Below are positions 16,131 through 25,012 of a stretch of DNA of 64,000 nucleotides, in pieces; position 1 is the stretch's first letter; each line of letters starts with the position of its first letter. The stretch is from CAWDVH01 sp963805705 (lineage in GTDB: Bacteria; Actinomycetota; Actinomycetes; Streptosporangiales; Streptosporangiaceae): NCBI GenBank assembly GCA_963805705.1, contig CAWDVH010000001.1, forward strand, positions 496,001 through 560,000. The letters are read 5' to 3'. Position numbers and translations under genes: made by a program. The notes below the pieces were generated by a model. The model was not told where the DNA came from, did not search any database, and saw only the letters and a program-made list of their open reading frames with translations.

Positions 16131-16832
16131 TCAGCTGGCCGGGATCTTGACCAGCGTCCTGCCGTGCGAGGTCGTGATCAGGAAGGCGCTGATCCTCGTC
16201 GTCTTGAAATCCGAGGAACCGAGGCGGTACGCCTGGTGCTGCCAGCTACGCACCGTCCAGTGGCCGGCGATCGCCTGCTTGCCGTCGGTGCGGATCACCC
16301 AGAAGTCGCATTGGGTGCCGACGGGAATCCCGGTGGAAATGACCGCCATGGTGGTCCCCGTGGCCGACGGCGAATATGTGACGTCGGCGGCGACGTGCGT
16401 GCGCGCATTGACGGCGTGCACCGTCTCGGGCTGTCCAGCCTGCTGGTTAGCCTCCGGGCCGCCGGAAACGGCGATGCCGCCCAGCAGCCCCCCGCCGACG
16501 GCGATGACCGCCGCGGCCGCCGTCGCCATGACCACCCGCCATCTGCGGGCCTTCCGGCGTGCGGCCACCTCGGACAGCAGCGAGCTGAGCACTCGCGCCG
16601 GCGGCTCCTCCAGGTCCTTCAGCTCGGCGCTGTCCAGCGCGAGCCGCTCGGCATCGCCGGGCGGGACCCGGTGGAGCAGCGCGGGCAGGCCGGCCATCGC
16701 GGCCAGTTCCTCCCGGCATTCCGGGCAGTGACTCAGATGTATATCAACGATCGTGCGCTCAGAGGGGTCGATCGCACCCACCACGTAGACGCCGAGCGCC
16801 AGGCGGATGTCACGACAGGTAGGGCCGCTCAT
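16131..16832 (-). CDS. Anti-sigma factor, zinc-finger type
   Basis: 233 residues. The N-terminal ZAS/zf-HC2 motif is H33-x3-C37-x2-C40 (HLSHCPECREELAA). One membrane segment (VVMATAAAAVIAVGGGLLGGIAV) follows at about residues 100-122, and then an extracytoplasmic domain of about 110 residues with beta strands (DFWVIRTDGKQAIAGHWTVRSW). The start ATG 16832 overlaps the stop of the sigma-factor gene (ATGA), the usual pairing. It should hold the sigma factor at the membrane until a signal releases it. Confidence 0.9.
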   Translation of the reverse strand: MSGPTCRDIRLALGVYVVGAIDPSERTIVDIHLSHCPECREELAAMAGLPALLHRVPPGDAERLALDSAELKDLEEPPARVLSSLLSEVAARRKARRWRVVMATAAAAVIAVGGGLLGGIAVSGGPEANQQAGQPETVHAVNARTHVAADVTYSPSATGTTMAVISTGIPVGTQCDFWVIRTDGKQAIAGHWTVRSWQHQAYRLGSSDFKTTRISAFLITTSHGRTLVKIPAS

Positions 16833-17428
16833 GGCGCAAGCCCCCGTTCTTCGAGTTCCAGTTTGAGTGCCCGGAGCGCATAGAACGTCCGGGACTTGAC
16901 GGTGCCCGCGGGAATGCCGAGCACCGAGGCGGCCTCGGCCACCGAGCGGCCGCGGTAATACGTCTCGAGCAGCACGCGGCGGTGCTCGGGCCGCAGGGAC
17001 CGGAGCGCGTCAGCGACGGCCCACGATTCGAGAGCACGGTCGGCCTCATCGGGGACCGACAGCAGCTCCAGCGCGCCTTCTCCGACTTCGTGCGGCCGGG
17101 CCCGCCTCGCCCGGTAGGCGTCGACGGCCAGATTCCGCGCCACCGCGAACAGCCACGGCCGGGCCGGCCGCTCGGAGATTGCCTCCGGATGCAGCCAGGC
17201 CCGCAGCAGCGTCTCCTGCACGATGTCCTCCGCGCGCTGCCGGTCTCCGCTGGTCAGGTGCAGCGCATATCTCAGCAGCGGGCCCGCGTGCTCGGAATAG
17301 AGCGCACGCACAAGCGCCTCGTCGGAGACCGGTCCCTGAGGTCCCCGGCTCCCTGCACTCTCCGGGCCAGCCACACTTACAGGAACGCGCTTCAGTGCTT
17401 TTTGGTTCACAGGCGCGGCGAATCTCAC
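16829..17428 (-). CDS. ECF sigma-70 factor
   Basis: 199 residues. Region 2 is visible as LVRALYSEHAGPLLRYALHL, DRQRAEDIVQETLLRAW and ARPWLFAVARNLAVDAYRAR; region 4 as LRPEHRRVLLETYYRGRSVAEAASVLGIPAGTVKSRTFYALRAL. This is the architecture of SigK/SigL-like ECF factors that pair with ZAS anti-sigma factors. Translation is coupled to the anti-sigma gene. The first 30 residues may be over-extended; GTG codons near residues 17-20 are alternatives. Which genes it controls cannot be seen here. Confidence 0.92.
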   Translation of the reverse strand: MRFAAPVNQKALKRVPVSVAGPESAGSRGPQGPVSDEALVRALYSEHAGPLLRYALHLTSGDRQRAEDIVQETLLRAWLHPEAISERPARPWLFAVARNLAVDAYRARRARPHEVGEGALELLSVPDEADRALESWAVADALRSLRPEHRRVLLETYYRGRSVAEAASVLGIPAGTVKSRTFYALRALKLELEERGLAP

Positions 17429-17521
17429 CAGGTGCTCACCGTCGTGACCTGCAGGCCGATGCCGGAGACAAGATCAGGGACGGCACGAGAGCCGACGGTG
17501 GCGGGCCGGGCGCCTGGCCTG

Positions 17522-17800
17522 CTAGCCGCCCGCGAACGGGGGCAGGACCTCGATCACGGCGGCATCGGGCAGGACCACCGCGCCGGGTGCGCGCACTCCC
17601 ACGGGCAGGCCGTCGATGAGGAACGAGGAGCGGGCGAGCACCGCGGCCAGCCGGGCGTCCTGCCGGCGGGGGGTGCGCTGCCCCGCCTTGCCGCGTGCCG
17701 CCGCCAGCGCATCGGCGAGCGTCTCGGCGCTGATCGTCTCCTCGGCGAGCCCCGCCGCCTCTTTCGCCGCCGCCCAGTAGCGCAAAGTCACGATCGCCAT
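17522..17800 (-). CDS. MoaD/ThiS-type small sulfur-carrier protein
   Basis: A 92-residue ubiquitin-fold protein starting MAIVTLRYWAAAKEAAG and ending PPFAGG; the terminal Gly-Gly is the thiocarboxylation site of MoaD-like carriers. It probably provides sulfur for molybdopterin or a related pathway. No moaE or moeB is in the window, but it is close to the sulfurtransferase block. It is divergent from glnR. Confidence 0.9.
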   Translation of the reverse strand: MAIVTLRYWAAAKEAAGLAEETISAETLADALAAARGKAGQRTPRRQDARLAAVLARSSFLIDGLPVGVRAPGAVVLPDAAVIEVLPPFAGG

Positions 17801-17917
17801 GTCCGCTATCCTCGCTCATAACGACCCCGGGGCAATGCCGGCCCGGGTTTCACGACCGCTCGCGGGAGGATTCCCGCGGCTGGTGCCACGGGCCGGAGAT
17901 GGGGGAGGTGCCGGAGA

Positions 17918-18991
17918 TTGAGCAGCGTCTTGGTGCTCACCAGCTCACGGGAGCCTGCTGCCGAGATCCTTCCCTCGCTCAGTCTGCTGCCGCATACGAT
18001 CCGGGTGCTGCCCGCCGACGCCGAGATGGTGGCCGGCGCACCGCAGTCTGATGCCATCCTGGTGGACGCCAGGCGCGACCTGGTCCAGGTCCGGCAGCTT
18101 TTCCTGCTGCTTCAGGGTACCGGGCTCAAGGTCCCGGTGCTCGCCATCGTGACCGAAGGCGGCTGGGCGGCGGTCACCGCCGAATGGGGTGCTGACGACC
18201 TCATCCTGCATACCGCCGGCCCTGGCGAGGTCGAGGCGCGCCTTCGGCTGGCCATCGGCCGGCAGGCAGGCAGCGAGCCGGTGGCCACCGGCGAGGTCAA
18301 GTCCGGCGAGCTCGTCATCAACGAGGTGACCTACTCGGCCCGGATGCATGGCCGTGCCCTTGACCTGACCTTCAAGGAGTTCGAGCTGCTGAAGTTCCTG
18401 GCCCAGCATCCGCGGCGGGTCTTCACCCGGTCACAGCTCCTGCAGGAGGTGTGGGGCTACGACTACTTCGGCGGCACCAGGACCGTCGACGTGCACGTGC
18501 GCAGGCTGCGGGCCAAGCTGGGCGCCGAGAACGAGGCGCTGATCGGCACGGTCCGCAACGTCGGCTACAGATTCGTTCCGGCCAAGGCTGACGGCCCGGC
18601 CCCCGGCCCGGCCAGCGCGGCGGACCAGCAGGCCGGCCCGCTGGCCGACTCGCTGGCTGACCAGGCACATGGGCGCCAGGGCCGGTCGGCCCGGCCGCGT
18701 CGGTCAGGTCTTCCCGGCCTCGACTCCGGCCGCCGCGGCCATCCCGGTGACGCGGGCCCGCCCGCGGGCCGCGCGGGCCAGTTCGACGACGCAGGCGCAG
18801 ACCGGCAGCTCAGGCCAGTACGACCCGGGCCAGGAGGAGGACGACGCTGGCCAGGAGGAGGCGCGTCGTGCCCATGCCGACACCTGAGCACCCGGATCCG
18901 GACCAGGCAGGCCCGCACATCGCGCCCGGCGGCCCGGCGCAGATCCGGGCGAGCGGGCCGCTGGCCGGGCCGGCCGCCGAGGCGGTACTGA
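17918..18991 (+). CDS. glnR: GlnR-type OmpR-family nitrogen regulator
   Basis: It starts at TTG 17918 with GGGGGAGG 10 bases upstream. The N-terminal receiver-like domain has the GlnR pattern (SSVLVLTSS, PSLSLLPHTIRVLPADAE, ILVDARRDLVQVRQL) and lacks the usual paired acidic pocket, as in GlnR, an atypical unphosphorylated regulator. The winged helix (about 132-227) contains LDLTFKEFELLKFLAQHPRR, VWGYDYFGGTRTVDVHVRRL and GTVRNVGYRFV, near identical to what I recall of Streptomyces GlnR. It should regulate nitrogen assimilation genes. The family ends about residue 265; here the frame continues to 357 with Arg/Gly/Pro-rich sequence and overlaps mshD by 124 bases, which suggests a lost stop or a frameshift after about 18600. 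Confidence 0.9.
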   Translation: MSSVLVLTSSREPAAEILPSLSLLPHTIRVLPADAEMVAGAPQSDAILVDARRDLVQVRQLFLLLQGTGLKVPVLAIVTEGGWAAVTAEWGADDLILHTAGPGEVEARLRLAIGRQAGSEPVATGEVKSGELVINEVTYSARMHGRALDLTFKEFELLKFLAQHPRRVFTRSQLLQEVWGYDYFGGTRTVDVHVRRLRAKLGAENEALIGTVRNVGYRFVPAKADGPAPGPASAADQQAGPLADSLADQAHGRQGRSARPRRSGLPGLDSGRRGHPGDAGPPAGRAGQFDDAGADRQLRPVRPGPGGGRRWPGGGASCPCRHLSTRIRTRQARTSRPAARRRSGRAGRWPGRPPRRY

Positions 18992-19920
18992 GGCTCGTCG
19001 CCGCGGCCGCGGAAGAAGACGGCGTCGCCCCCCTGTCCGAGCACGTCATGCTGCACCTGAGATACGGCGGTGATTCGGGGGGCCGCAACCTGCTGGTCTC
19101 CCGCGGCTCCGAGCTCGCCGGCTACGCCCACCTCGACCTGGCCGGTCAGGCCGCGGGCCCTAGCGGCGAGCTCGTCATCGACCCGGCGCACCGGCAGCAC
19201 GGGCTCGGCCTGGCCCTGGTGAGAGCGCTGGTGGCCGAGGCCGGCGAGCGGCCGCTGAGGTTGTGGGCGCATGGTGACCTGCCGGCCGCCTCCCGGCTCG
19301 CCGCCGCGGCGGGCTTCGAGCGGGTCAGGGCCCTGTGGCAGATGCGGCGATCGCTGCGGGCGCCGCTGGCCAGGCCGCAGCTGGCCAGCGGCCTGGCCGT
19401 CCGGACGTTCGTGATCGGCCGCGACGAAGATGCCTGGACGGACCTCAACTCGCGTGCGTTCTCCCGGCATCCCGAGCAGGGAGCCTGGACCAGGGCGGAT
19501 CTCGACCTACGGGAGCGGGAGCCGTGGTTCGACCCCGCGGGCTTCTTCCTCGCCGAGCGGGACGGCAAGCTGGCCGGGTTTCACTGGACGAAGATCCACG
19601 GCCAGGGCGACGAAGCGGGCGCGCAGGACACGACTGCGCAGGACACGAGCGGTCAGGACACGGGCGCTCATGAGCACGAGGTGATCGGGGAGGTCTACGT
19701 GGTGGGGGTCGATCCGGATGAGCGCGGCACCGGGCTCGGCCGTGCGCTCACCCTGATCGGGCTGCGGTATCTGCGCTCCCGCGGGCTGTCTCAGGTCATG
19801 CTCTACGTGGACGAGGACAACACGCCCGCGATCAGGCTGTATGAGTCGCTCGGCTTCACTCACCGGGGTACCGACGTGATGTTCGGCCGGGCCCGGGGAC
19901 CCCGCCGGGACGCGTCCTGA
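18868..19920 (+). CDS. mshD: Mycothiol synthase (mycothiol acetyltransferase)
   Basis: Transfers acetyl from acetyl-CoA to Cys-GlcN-Ins, the last step of mycothiol synthesis. 350 residues in two GNAT domains. The N-terminal half has GVAPLSEHVMLHLRYG and LVIDPAHRQHGLGLALVRALV. The catalytic C-terminal half has VYVVGVDPDERGTGLGRALT (acetyl-CoA loop) and MLYVDEDNTPAIRLYESLGF. Starts are GTG 18868 or ATG 18874. A Gln/Asp/Thr repeat (QDTTAQDTSGQDTG, near residue 255) is an insertion not typical of the family. Its presence indicates a mycothiol-producing actinobacterium. Confidence 0.93.
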   Translation: MPMPTPEHPDPDQAGPHIAPGGPAQIRASGPLAGPAAEAVLRLVAAAAEEDGVAPLSEHVMLHLRYGGDSGGRNLLVSRGSELAGYAHLDLAGQAAGPSGELVIDPAHRQHGLGLALVRALVAEAGERPLRLWAHGDLPAASRLAAAAGFERVRALWQMRRSLRAPLARPQLASGLAVRTFVIGRDEDAWTDLNSRAFSRHPEQGAWTRADLDLREREPWFDPAGFFLAERDGKLAGFHWTKIHGQGDEAGAQDTTAQDTSGQDTGAHEHEVIGEVYVVGVDPDERGTGLGRALTLIGLRYLRSRGLSQVMLYVDEDNTPAIRLYESLGFTHRGTDVMFGRARGPRRDAS

Positions 19921-19978
19921 GCAGGGCTCGGCGCCGGTCAGGCTCAGCGCGCAGCGCGCCGGCCGGGGCCTGCGCCGG

Positions 19979-20167
19979 TCAGGTCGAGGCGGCAGACGCC
20001 TCAGGCTCGGGACGTATGCCGAGTACCTTATCGAGCTCCTCCGCCGTGAGCGGCCGATCGCTGGCGGCGACCGCACTGAGAACCTCGCCATACAGATCTA
20101 TCTCGCCGAGCGCTACGTAGTCGGGGACACGAAGGTCGAGCTGTCCGCGCACCGCGCCCACCTCCAT
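19979..20167 (-). CDS. Small conserved-looking hypothetical protein
   Basis: 62 residues with a compact hydrophobic pattern: QLDLRVPDYVALGEIDLYGEVLSAVAASDRPLTAEELDKVLGI. The C-terminal half looks like one or two amphipathic helices. GTG 20152 has GGAGG about 6 bases upstream and is a better start than ATG 20167. It lies behind the gamma-carbonic anhydrase on the same strand, about 107 bases downstream in transcription order. I do not recognise the family for certain. Confidence 0.55.
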   Translation of the reverse strand: MEVGAVRGQLDLRVPDYVALGEIDLYGEVLSAVAASDRPLTAEELDKVLGIRPEPEASAAST

Positions 20168-20274
20168 CGCCGAGCGGATTAGCGTGAACCTGTAGGCCAG
20201 GTTACGACGAGCATGACGCCTCCCGCATGACCCATCAGGACCATTTTTGCGATCACCCTCTGGCGGGTTTAGTG

Positions 20275-20865
20275 CTATTGAGGAAGAAAGTCCGGCATGT
20301 CGGATGGCACGGATGGGTGAGTCCGGGTCTGCGCCTGGTTCCAGCGGGCCGCGCGATGCCGCTCCGCGCGCCGGACGTACCGCTGCGCGGTCTGCCCGAA
20401 ATGCTGCCGGTCCGCGTCGGTCAGCTCTCGAACGATACGGCCGGGCACGCCGGCGATCAGGACCCCCGGCGGAACATCAGTGTCGGCCAGGACCACGGCG
20501 CCGGCGGCCACCAGCGACCCGGCCCCGATCCGCGCCCGGCACAGGATGATCGCGCCGATTCCCACCAGCACGCCGGCCTCGATGTGCGCGCCGTGAACCG
20601 TGACGCCATGCCCGAGGCTGACCCGCTCGCCCAGGACCACGGGTTCTCCGGCATCCACGTGCAGGCAGCACAGATCCTGAATGTTGCACTCGGGGCCAAC
20701 CAGGATCTCGTCCTCATCGGCTCGAAGGACCGCCCCGTACCAGACGTTCGCGGCACGGCCCAGCGTGACCCGGCCGACGACGACGGCGCCCGGGGCTATC
20801 CATGCCTCCGGATCGACCGACGGAACGAAGTCATCCAGGGACCCGATCAGGCTCGTGTCGCCCAT
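20275..20865 (-). CDS. Gamma-carbonic anhydrase-like hexapeptide-repeat protein
   Basis: 196 residues. A left-handed beta-helix of hexapeptide repeats runs from about residue 22 to 140 (IAPGAVVVGRVTLGRAANVWYG, VLGERVSLGHGVTVHGAHIEAG, IGAGSLVAAGAVVLADTDVPPG). The likely metal-binding His residues are in LHVDAG and SLGHGVTVHGAHI, as in gamma-carbonic anhydrases of the YrdA/PaaY type. A C-terminal helix follows. Activity as a carbonic anhydrase is not certain for this subgroup. Confidence 0.9.
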   Translation of the reverse strand: MGDTSLIGSLDDFVPSVDPEAWIAPGAVVVGRVTLGRAANVWYGAVLRADEDEILVGPECNIQDLCCLHVDAGEPVVLGERVSLGHGVTVHGAHIEAGVLVGIGAIILCRARIGAGSLVAAGAVVLADTDVPPGVLIAGVPGRIVRELTDADRQHFGQTAQRYVRRAERHRAARWNQAQTRTHPSVPSDMPDFLPQ

Positions 20866-21465
20866 GACCGCGTACCCCTCTCAGACAGAGCGGCCGATGT
20901 CTCAATCAGCCGCCAAGCTAGCGCTACGATGACTACAGCCCGAAGTCAACGGTGATTCCTCCGGCTACCACGCCGAGGGCGACGTGGCGGGCAGGCCTTC
21001 CGGGGCGGCCGATAGCGGGTCGGCCTGGGGGCCGTCAGATGTCGGAGGTCAGAGGTCAGGTAGATGTCAGAGGTCAGATAAGAGGACACCAGCCGCCGCT
21101 GATGGCCCGACGGGCATTGGGCTCATATTATGTGATTTCGCCAGCCTGAGCCCGGCCATCTGCGACCTGATCATGTTGGGCCAGATCTGCGGTGATACAG
21201 CTCGACGAATCTTGACGAATACGGACAAAACAGGATAGTGAGTCGTTTCGGTTGCGCGTACGGCGCTTCGGGACAATAGTCGTCCCGTCAGTGCTGCACT
21301 TGCAGGCAGGACTTCTCACGCATTTCGGCCTTCCGGCGGACATCAGCCGCCGCCGACAAGCCCCCCGCACGCCAAAATTGCAGACCCGGCCTGTCCCAGC
21401 CCCGCCCAGATCACATTCCGGCCGAGCCGGCCAGGATCTGCCTGAACTACCTGACGGGTGACACG
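20866..21465. other. 600-bp intergenic region with a short direct repeat
   Basis: Separates the carbonic anhydrase gene (minus) from the DivIVA-like gene (plus) and should hold both promoters. AGATGTC(G/A)GAGGTCAGA occurs at 21037-21053 and again, shortened, from 21062, 25 bases apart. AT content rises around 21110-21260 (for example ATATTATGTGATTTCG near 21125). No convincing coding frame. Confidence 0.5.
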
Positions 21466-22626
21466 ATGAGCGAGCACACCGATCTTCTTGCCGAATCAGG
21501 CCAGGAAGACCTGTTCGAGAAAGAGATGCGCGGCTACAGCCGTCGCCGGGTCGACGAGTTCGTGGCCAAGAACCGCAGCCAGATCCGCGATCTCGAAGAC
21601 CGGCTGTCGCGCGAGCTCGACGCCAACGAACGGCTACGGCTCGAGCTCTCCTCGGTACGGCAGTCCACAGAGGAGAAGCCCGCGCACGAGGAGATCAGCG
21701 AGCGGGTCGGCCAGATCCTGAAGCTGGCCGACGATGAGGCCAAGTCGCAGCGCGATCGGGCCAGCGAGGACATCGCCAGGCTCCGCAGCGACACCAAGGC
21801 CGAGACCGACAAGCTCCGCGCCGATGCCAAGGCCGAGACCGACAAGGTCAGGGCGGAGGCGCACGAGCAGGCCGAGCGCATGCTGAGCGCCGCCCAGGAG
21901 CAGGCTGAGCATTCCATCGCCACCGCCAAGGCCGAGGCGGACAAGACGCGTGCGGGCGCGCGGTCCGAGGCGGAGCGCGCTGTCGCGGATGCCACCAAGC
22001 ACGCCGAGAACGCGGTCGCCGCCGCTAAGTCGCAGGCCAAGCAGCAGCTCGACGAGGCCACGGCGCGCGCGACCGCGATCCACGACGGGGCGGAGCGCCG
22101 CCTCAACCTGCTGATGTCCCGCCACGTCGAGGCCATCAGGCGGCTCACCGAGATCCGCGACGTTGTCACCACGCTCGTGGCCGGCGAGGCCTCCCGAGGC
22201 TCTCTCGAGGACGAGGTGGCCAAGGCGGTGGCCGGCGCCATCGGCACTCCGGACGCAAAGGCCGGCGCACAGCAGGCCGCCCAGGCCGAGGGCAGGCACG
22301 CGACGTCCGCCCCGCCCAGCCCGGCGGCCCCGGCGCCCGCTCCGCGCCCTGGCCATGCGCCGATCGGAGCGTCATCAGGCGGGGCCGGGGTCAGCCCGGC
22401 TGGCGGGGCGCCCCGGCCGGTCGGCCGGCCGGATGCCGGGCCGGCGGCTGGCGCCAGGACGGCCAACGGCCGTCAGTCCGATGCTGAGGAGCGTCAGCGC
22501 ACGAGTCGCCAGGCCGGGACCGCCGAAACCGCGAAGCACGCGGCCGCGGCCCCTCCGGCGAGCGGGATCCGGGCACCGGAGCCAGCCGCTGACGACACCG
22601 ACAACGGCCAGATCGTCGTCGACTAA
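21466..22626 (+). CDS. DivIVA-like coiled-coil protein
   Basis: 386 residues. The N terminus FEKEMRGYSRRRVDEFVAKN (residues 19-38) is a DivIVA-type motif, in which this short segment bends at the membrane. A long Ala/Glu/Lys/Asp-rich coiled coil runs from about 40 to 225 with repeated blocks (DTKAETDKLRADAKAETDKVRAEAHEQ). Then a helix RRLNLLMSRHVEAIRRLTEIRDVVTTLVAGEA. The last 120 residues are Pro/Ala/Gly-rich and probably disordered. Such proteins organise polar growth or the cytoskeleton in actinobacteria. The exact role here is unknown. Confidence 0.85.
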   Translation: MSEHTDLLAESGQEDLFEKEMRGYSRRRVDEFVAKNRSQIRDLEDRLSRELDANERLRLELSSVRQSTEEKPAHEEISERVGQILKLADDEAKSQRDRASEDIARLRSDTKAETDKLRADAKAETDKVRAEAHEQAERMLSAAQEQAEHSIATAKAEADKTRAGARSEAERAVADATKHAENAVAAAKSQAKQQLDEATARATAIHDGAERRLNLLMSRHVEAIRRLTEIRDVVTTLVAGEASRGSLEDEVAKAVAGAIGTPDAKAGAQQAAQAEGRHATSAPPSPAAPAPAPRPGHAPIGASSGGAGVSPAGGAPRPVGRPDAGPAAGARTANGRQSDAEERQRTSRQAGTAETAKHAAAAPPASGIRAPEPAADDTDNGQIVVD

Positions 22627-22660
22627 CAAGGCCGGCCGGCCAGCCGCGGCGGCCGGCTCA

Positions 22661-22710
22661 TGATCACGAAGGATCCGGCGTACTGGGACACGCCGGATCC
22701 TTCGTGATCA
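22661..22710. terminator. Perfect 20-bp stem palindrome
   Basis: TGATCACGAAGGATCCGGCG at 22661-22680 pairs exactly with 22691-22710, with a 10-base loop. It lies between the convergent DivIVA-like and Ppx/GppA genes, so it probably works as a bidirectional terminator. No T-tract. It shares the TGATCACGAAGGAT core with the imperfect element at 8045. Confidence 0.75.
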
Positions 22711-22777
22711 ATTCGGGGGCGCTGCGGCCGGGTTAGCCGGGGAGCCAGGGAGCTGGGCGAGCTGGGGAGCCGGGCTA

Positions 22778-23743
22778 CTAGCCGGGAGCCCGTCTCAGCC
22801 GGCGCAGGATGACTCCCTCACGCAGCGCCCACGGGCAGACCTCCAGCTCAGGCAGCTGGAACAGATCCATGGCCGCGTCCGCGACAATCGCGCCCGCGGC
22901 GAGTTGCGGCGCTCGCAGGAGCGAGACCCCGGGGAGCTGGGTGCGCTGGGCGACAGAGGTCCGCGCGAGCCGTTCGGCCAGTGCTTTGACTTCGGCGCTC
23001 TGCAGGATGCGCCGGACGTGCGGGCCCTCGCTGGACGGCGCCGCTCCCCCGATCCTGGCCAGCTGACGGAACGTCTTGGATGTCGCCACCGCATGGTTGG
23101 GAGCCCCGTCCCGCAGGACGCTGCCTGCCGTCGCGGCGATCTCCGCCCGGACGTGCTTGCGGAGCTCGCGCACCTCCCTGGCTGACGGCGGGTCGCCGGC
23201 CAGCCAGTCCCTGGTCAGGCGGCCGGCCCCGAGCGGCAGCGAGATCGCGACCTCGGGCACCTCGTCCTGACCCGAGGCGATCTCCAGCGAGCCGCCGCCG
23301 ATGTCGAGCATCAGCAGCCGGCCCGAGGACCAGCCGAACCAGCGCCGGACCGCGAGGAACGTCAGCCGGGACTCGTCGGCGCCGGACAGTACCTGGATGT
23401 GCACCTTGGTCTCGTCCTCGATCCAGGCCAGCAGCTCATCGCCGTTGGCGGCGTCACGCACCGCAGAGGTCGCGAACGCGAGCAGCTCATGAACTCCCTT
23501 GTCCTCCGCGATCCCCAGGGCATCGGCCACGAACGCGCGCAGCTGGACGGCACACTCCTGCGTCAGCCTGTTCCGCGCATCCAGATGATCGCCGAGAAGG
23601 AGCTCGGCCTTGTGCGAGAACGCGGCGATCGGGTGCCCGCCCCGGTGTGCATCCACCACGAGCAGGTGCACCGTATTCGATCCCACGTCCAGGACGCCAA
23701 GTCGCATAACCATGACGCTACTCAACTGGCGCGCAAACAGCAT
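22778..23743 (-). CDS. Ppx/GppA family phosphatase (exopolyphosphatase-like)
   Basis: 321 residues in an actin-like ATPase fold. The phosphate loops are VLDVGSNTVHLLVVD (residues 17-31) and LMLDIGGGSLEIASG (near 142-156), with FATSAVRDAANGDELL between them. Length and motifs fit the actinobacterial single-domain Ppx proteins that hydrolyse polyphosphate or pppGpp. The first 12 residues may be over-read; Met13 (MRLGVLDVG) is the likelier start, at 23707. Confidence 0.92.
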   Translation of the reverse strand: MLFARQLSSVMVMRLGVLDVGSNTVHLLVVDAHRGGHPIAAFSHKAELLLGDHLDARNRLTQECAVQLRAFVADALGIAEDKGVHELLAFATSAVRDAANGDELLAWIEDETKVHIQVLSGADESRLTFLAVRRWFGWSSGRLLMLDIGGGSLEIASGQDEVPEVAISLPLGAGRLTRDWLAGDPPSAREVRELRKHVRAEIAATAGSVLRDGAPNHAVATSKTFRQLARIGGAAPSSEGPHVRRILQSAEVKALAERLARTSVAQRTQLPGVSLLRAPQLAAGAIVADAAMDLFQLPELEVCPWALREGVILRRLRRAPG

Positions 23744-23791
23744 TTCGCGCGGCCCGCCACGAGCTCCTCTTACGCGCTGGAGGCGGACCGG

Positions 23792-24997
23792 CTAGTGCTT
23801 GTCCAGGTCCTCGATCAGCGCGAAAGACGGGCCGCAGCGGGCCGAGATGTCGCGCGAGGCCGTCTCTGCCTCGCGCATGACCCGCAGGATGTTGCCGCTG
23901 GCCAGCCGCGCGCAGTCGCCCTCGCTCCAGCCGCGCCCGAGTAGCTCGGTGAACAGGGCCGGATAGCAGGACACGTCCGCCAGGCCCTCGGGCAGCTGGT
24001 CGACGCCGTCGTAATCCCCGCCGATGCCGATGTGATCGGAGCCCGCGACTTCCCTGACGTGCTCCACATGATCGGCCACCTCGGCCAGCGTGGCGGTGGG
24101 CCCGGGGTGAGCGGCGGCCCACTCGCCCTTCAGCTCCTTGCGGCTGGCCATGTCCTTGTGATCCAGCCCGCGCCGCTCCATCTCCGCCGCGAACTCCTGC
24201 TCCCAGTCCCGGCAGGCCTGCGACACGAACGCGGGCACGAACGTCACCATGCACACGCCCCCGTTACGGGGCAGCCGGGCCAGAACGTCGTCGGGCACAT
24301 TGCGGGGATGGTCGCACAGCGCCCGCGCCGACGAGTGCGAGAAGATGACCGGCGCCTGCGCGACATCAATCGCGTCATTCATCACCGCGGCCGAGACATG
24401 AGAGAGGTCGACGAGCATGCCCAGCCGCTGCATCTCCCTGACCACCTCGCGGCCGAAATCCGTCAGGCCGCCGGCCGCGGGCTCGTCCGTCGCCGAGTCA
24501 GCCCAGGGCACATTGCGGTTGTGGGTCAGGGTCAGGTACCGGACGCCCAGGGCATACAGTGCCCGCAGCGTGCCCATCGACGAGGCGATCGAGTGGCCGC
24601 CCTCGGCGCCCAGCAGCGATGCGATCTTGCCCGATGCCGTGATCCGCTCGACGTCCGCGGCGGTCAGCGCGAGCTCAAGCGCCGCCGGATAGTGCCGGAT
24701 GAGCTGGCGGACCAGGTCGATCTGCTCCAGGGTCGTCGTCACCGCCGATTCGCCGCGCAGCTCGGCGGGCACGTATACCGACCAGAACTGGGCACCGACG
24801 CCGCCGGCTGTCAGCCGGGGCAGATCGGTATGGGTGAAGGAGACCGGCGCGGCCAGGTCGGTCTGGCCGGGAGCAAGCGAGCCGGCCTGGCGCAGTGCCC
24901 AGGGAAGATCGTTATGACCATCGACGAGAGGGGATCGGCCGAGCAGCTCGCGGGCAGGTTCATCAGGACCGGGGGTGCGGATACTGGTCATCGCCAT
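23792..24997 (-). CDS. Membrane-dipeptidase-type peptidase (M19)
   Basis: 401 residues of the renal-dipeptidase family. The metal-binding motif is VDGHNDLPW (residues 27-35, His and Asp). Further blocks are LLGAEGGHSIASSMG, YLTLTHNRNVPWADSATDEP, GMLVDLSHVSAAVMNDA and APVIFSHSSARALC, and near the end HIGIGGDYDGVD. No signal peptide is visible, so it is probably cytoplasmic and cleaves dipeptides. It precedes the membrane/YxxxD gene in position on the same strand. Confidence 0.93.
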   Translation of the reverse strand: MAMTSIRTPGPDEPARELLGRSPLVDGHNDLPWALRQAGSLAPGQTDLAAPVSFTHTDLPRLTAGGVGAQFWSVYVPAELRGESAVTTTLEQIDLVRQLIRHYPAALELALTAADVERITASGKIASLLGAEGGHSIASSMGTLRALYALGVRYLTLTHNRNVPWADSATDEPAAGGLTDFGREVVREMQRLGMLVDLSHVSAAVMNDAIDVAQAPVIFSHSSARALCDHPRNVPDDVLARLPRNGGVCMVTFVPAFVSQACRDWEQEFAAEMERRGLDHKDMASRKELKGEWAAAHPGPTATLAEVADHVEHVREVAGSDHIGIGGDYDGVDQLPEGLADVSCYPALFTELLGRGWSEGDCARLASGNILRVMREAETASRDISARCGPSFALIEDLDKH

Positions 24998-25012
24998 AGC
25001 TTACGAAGTAAG

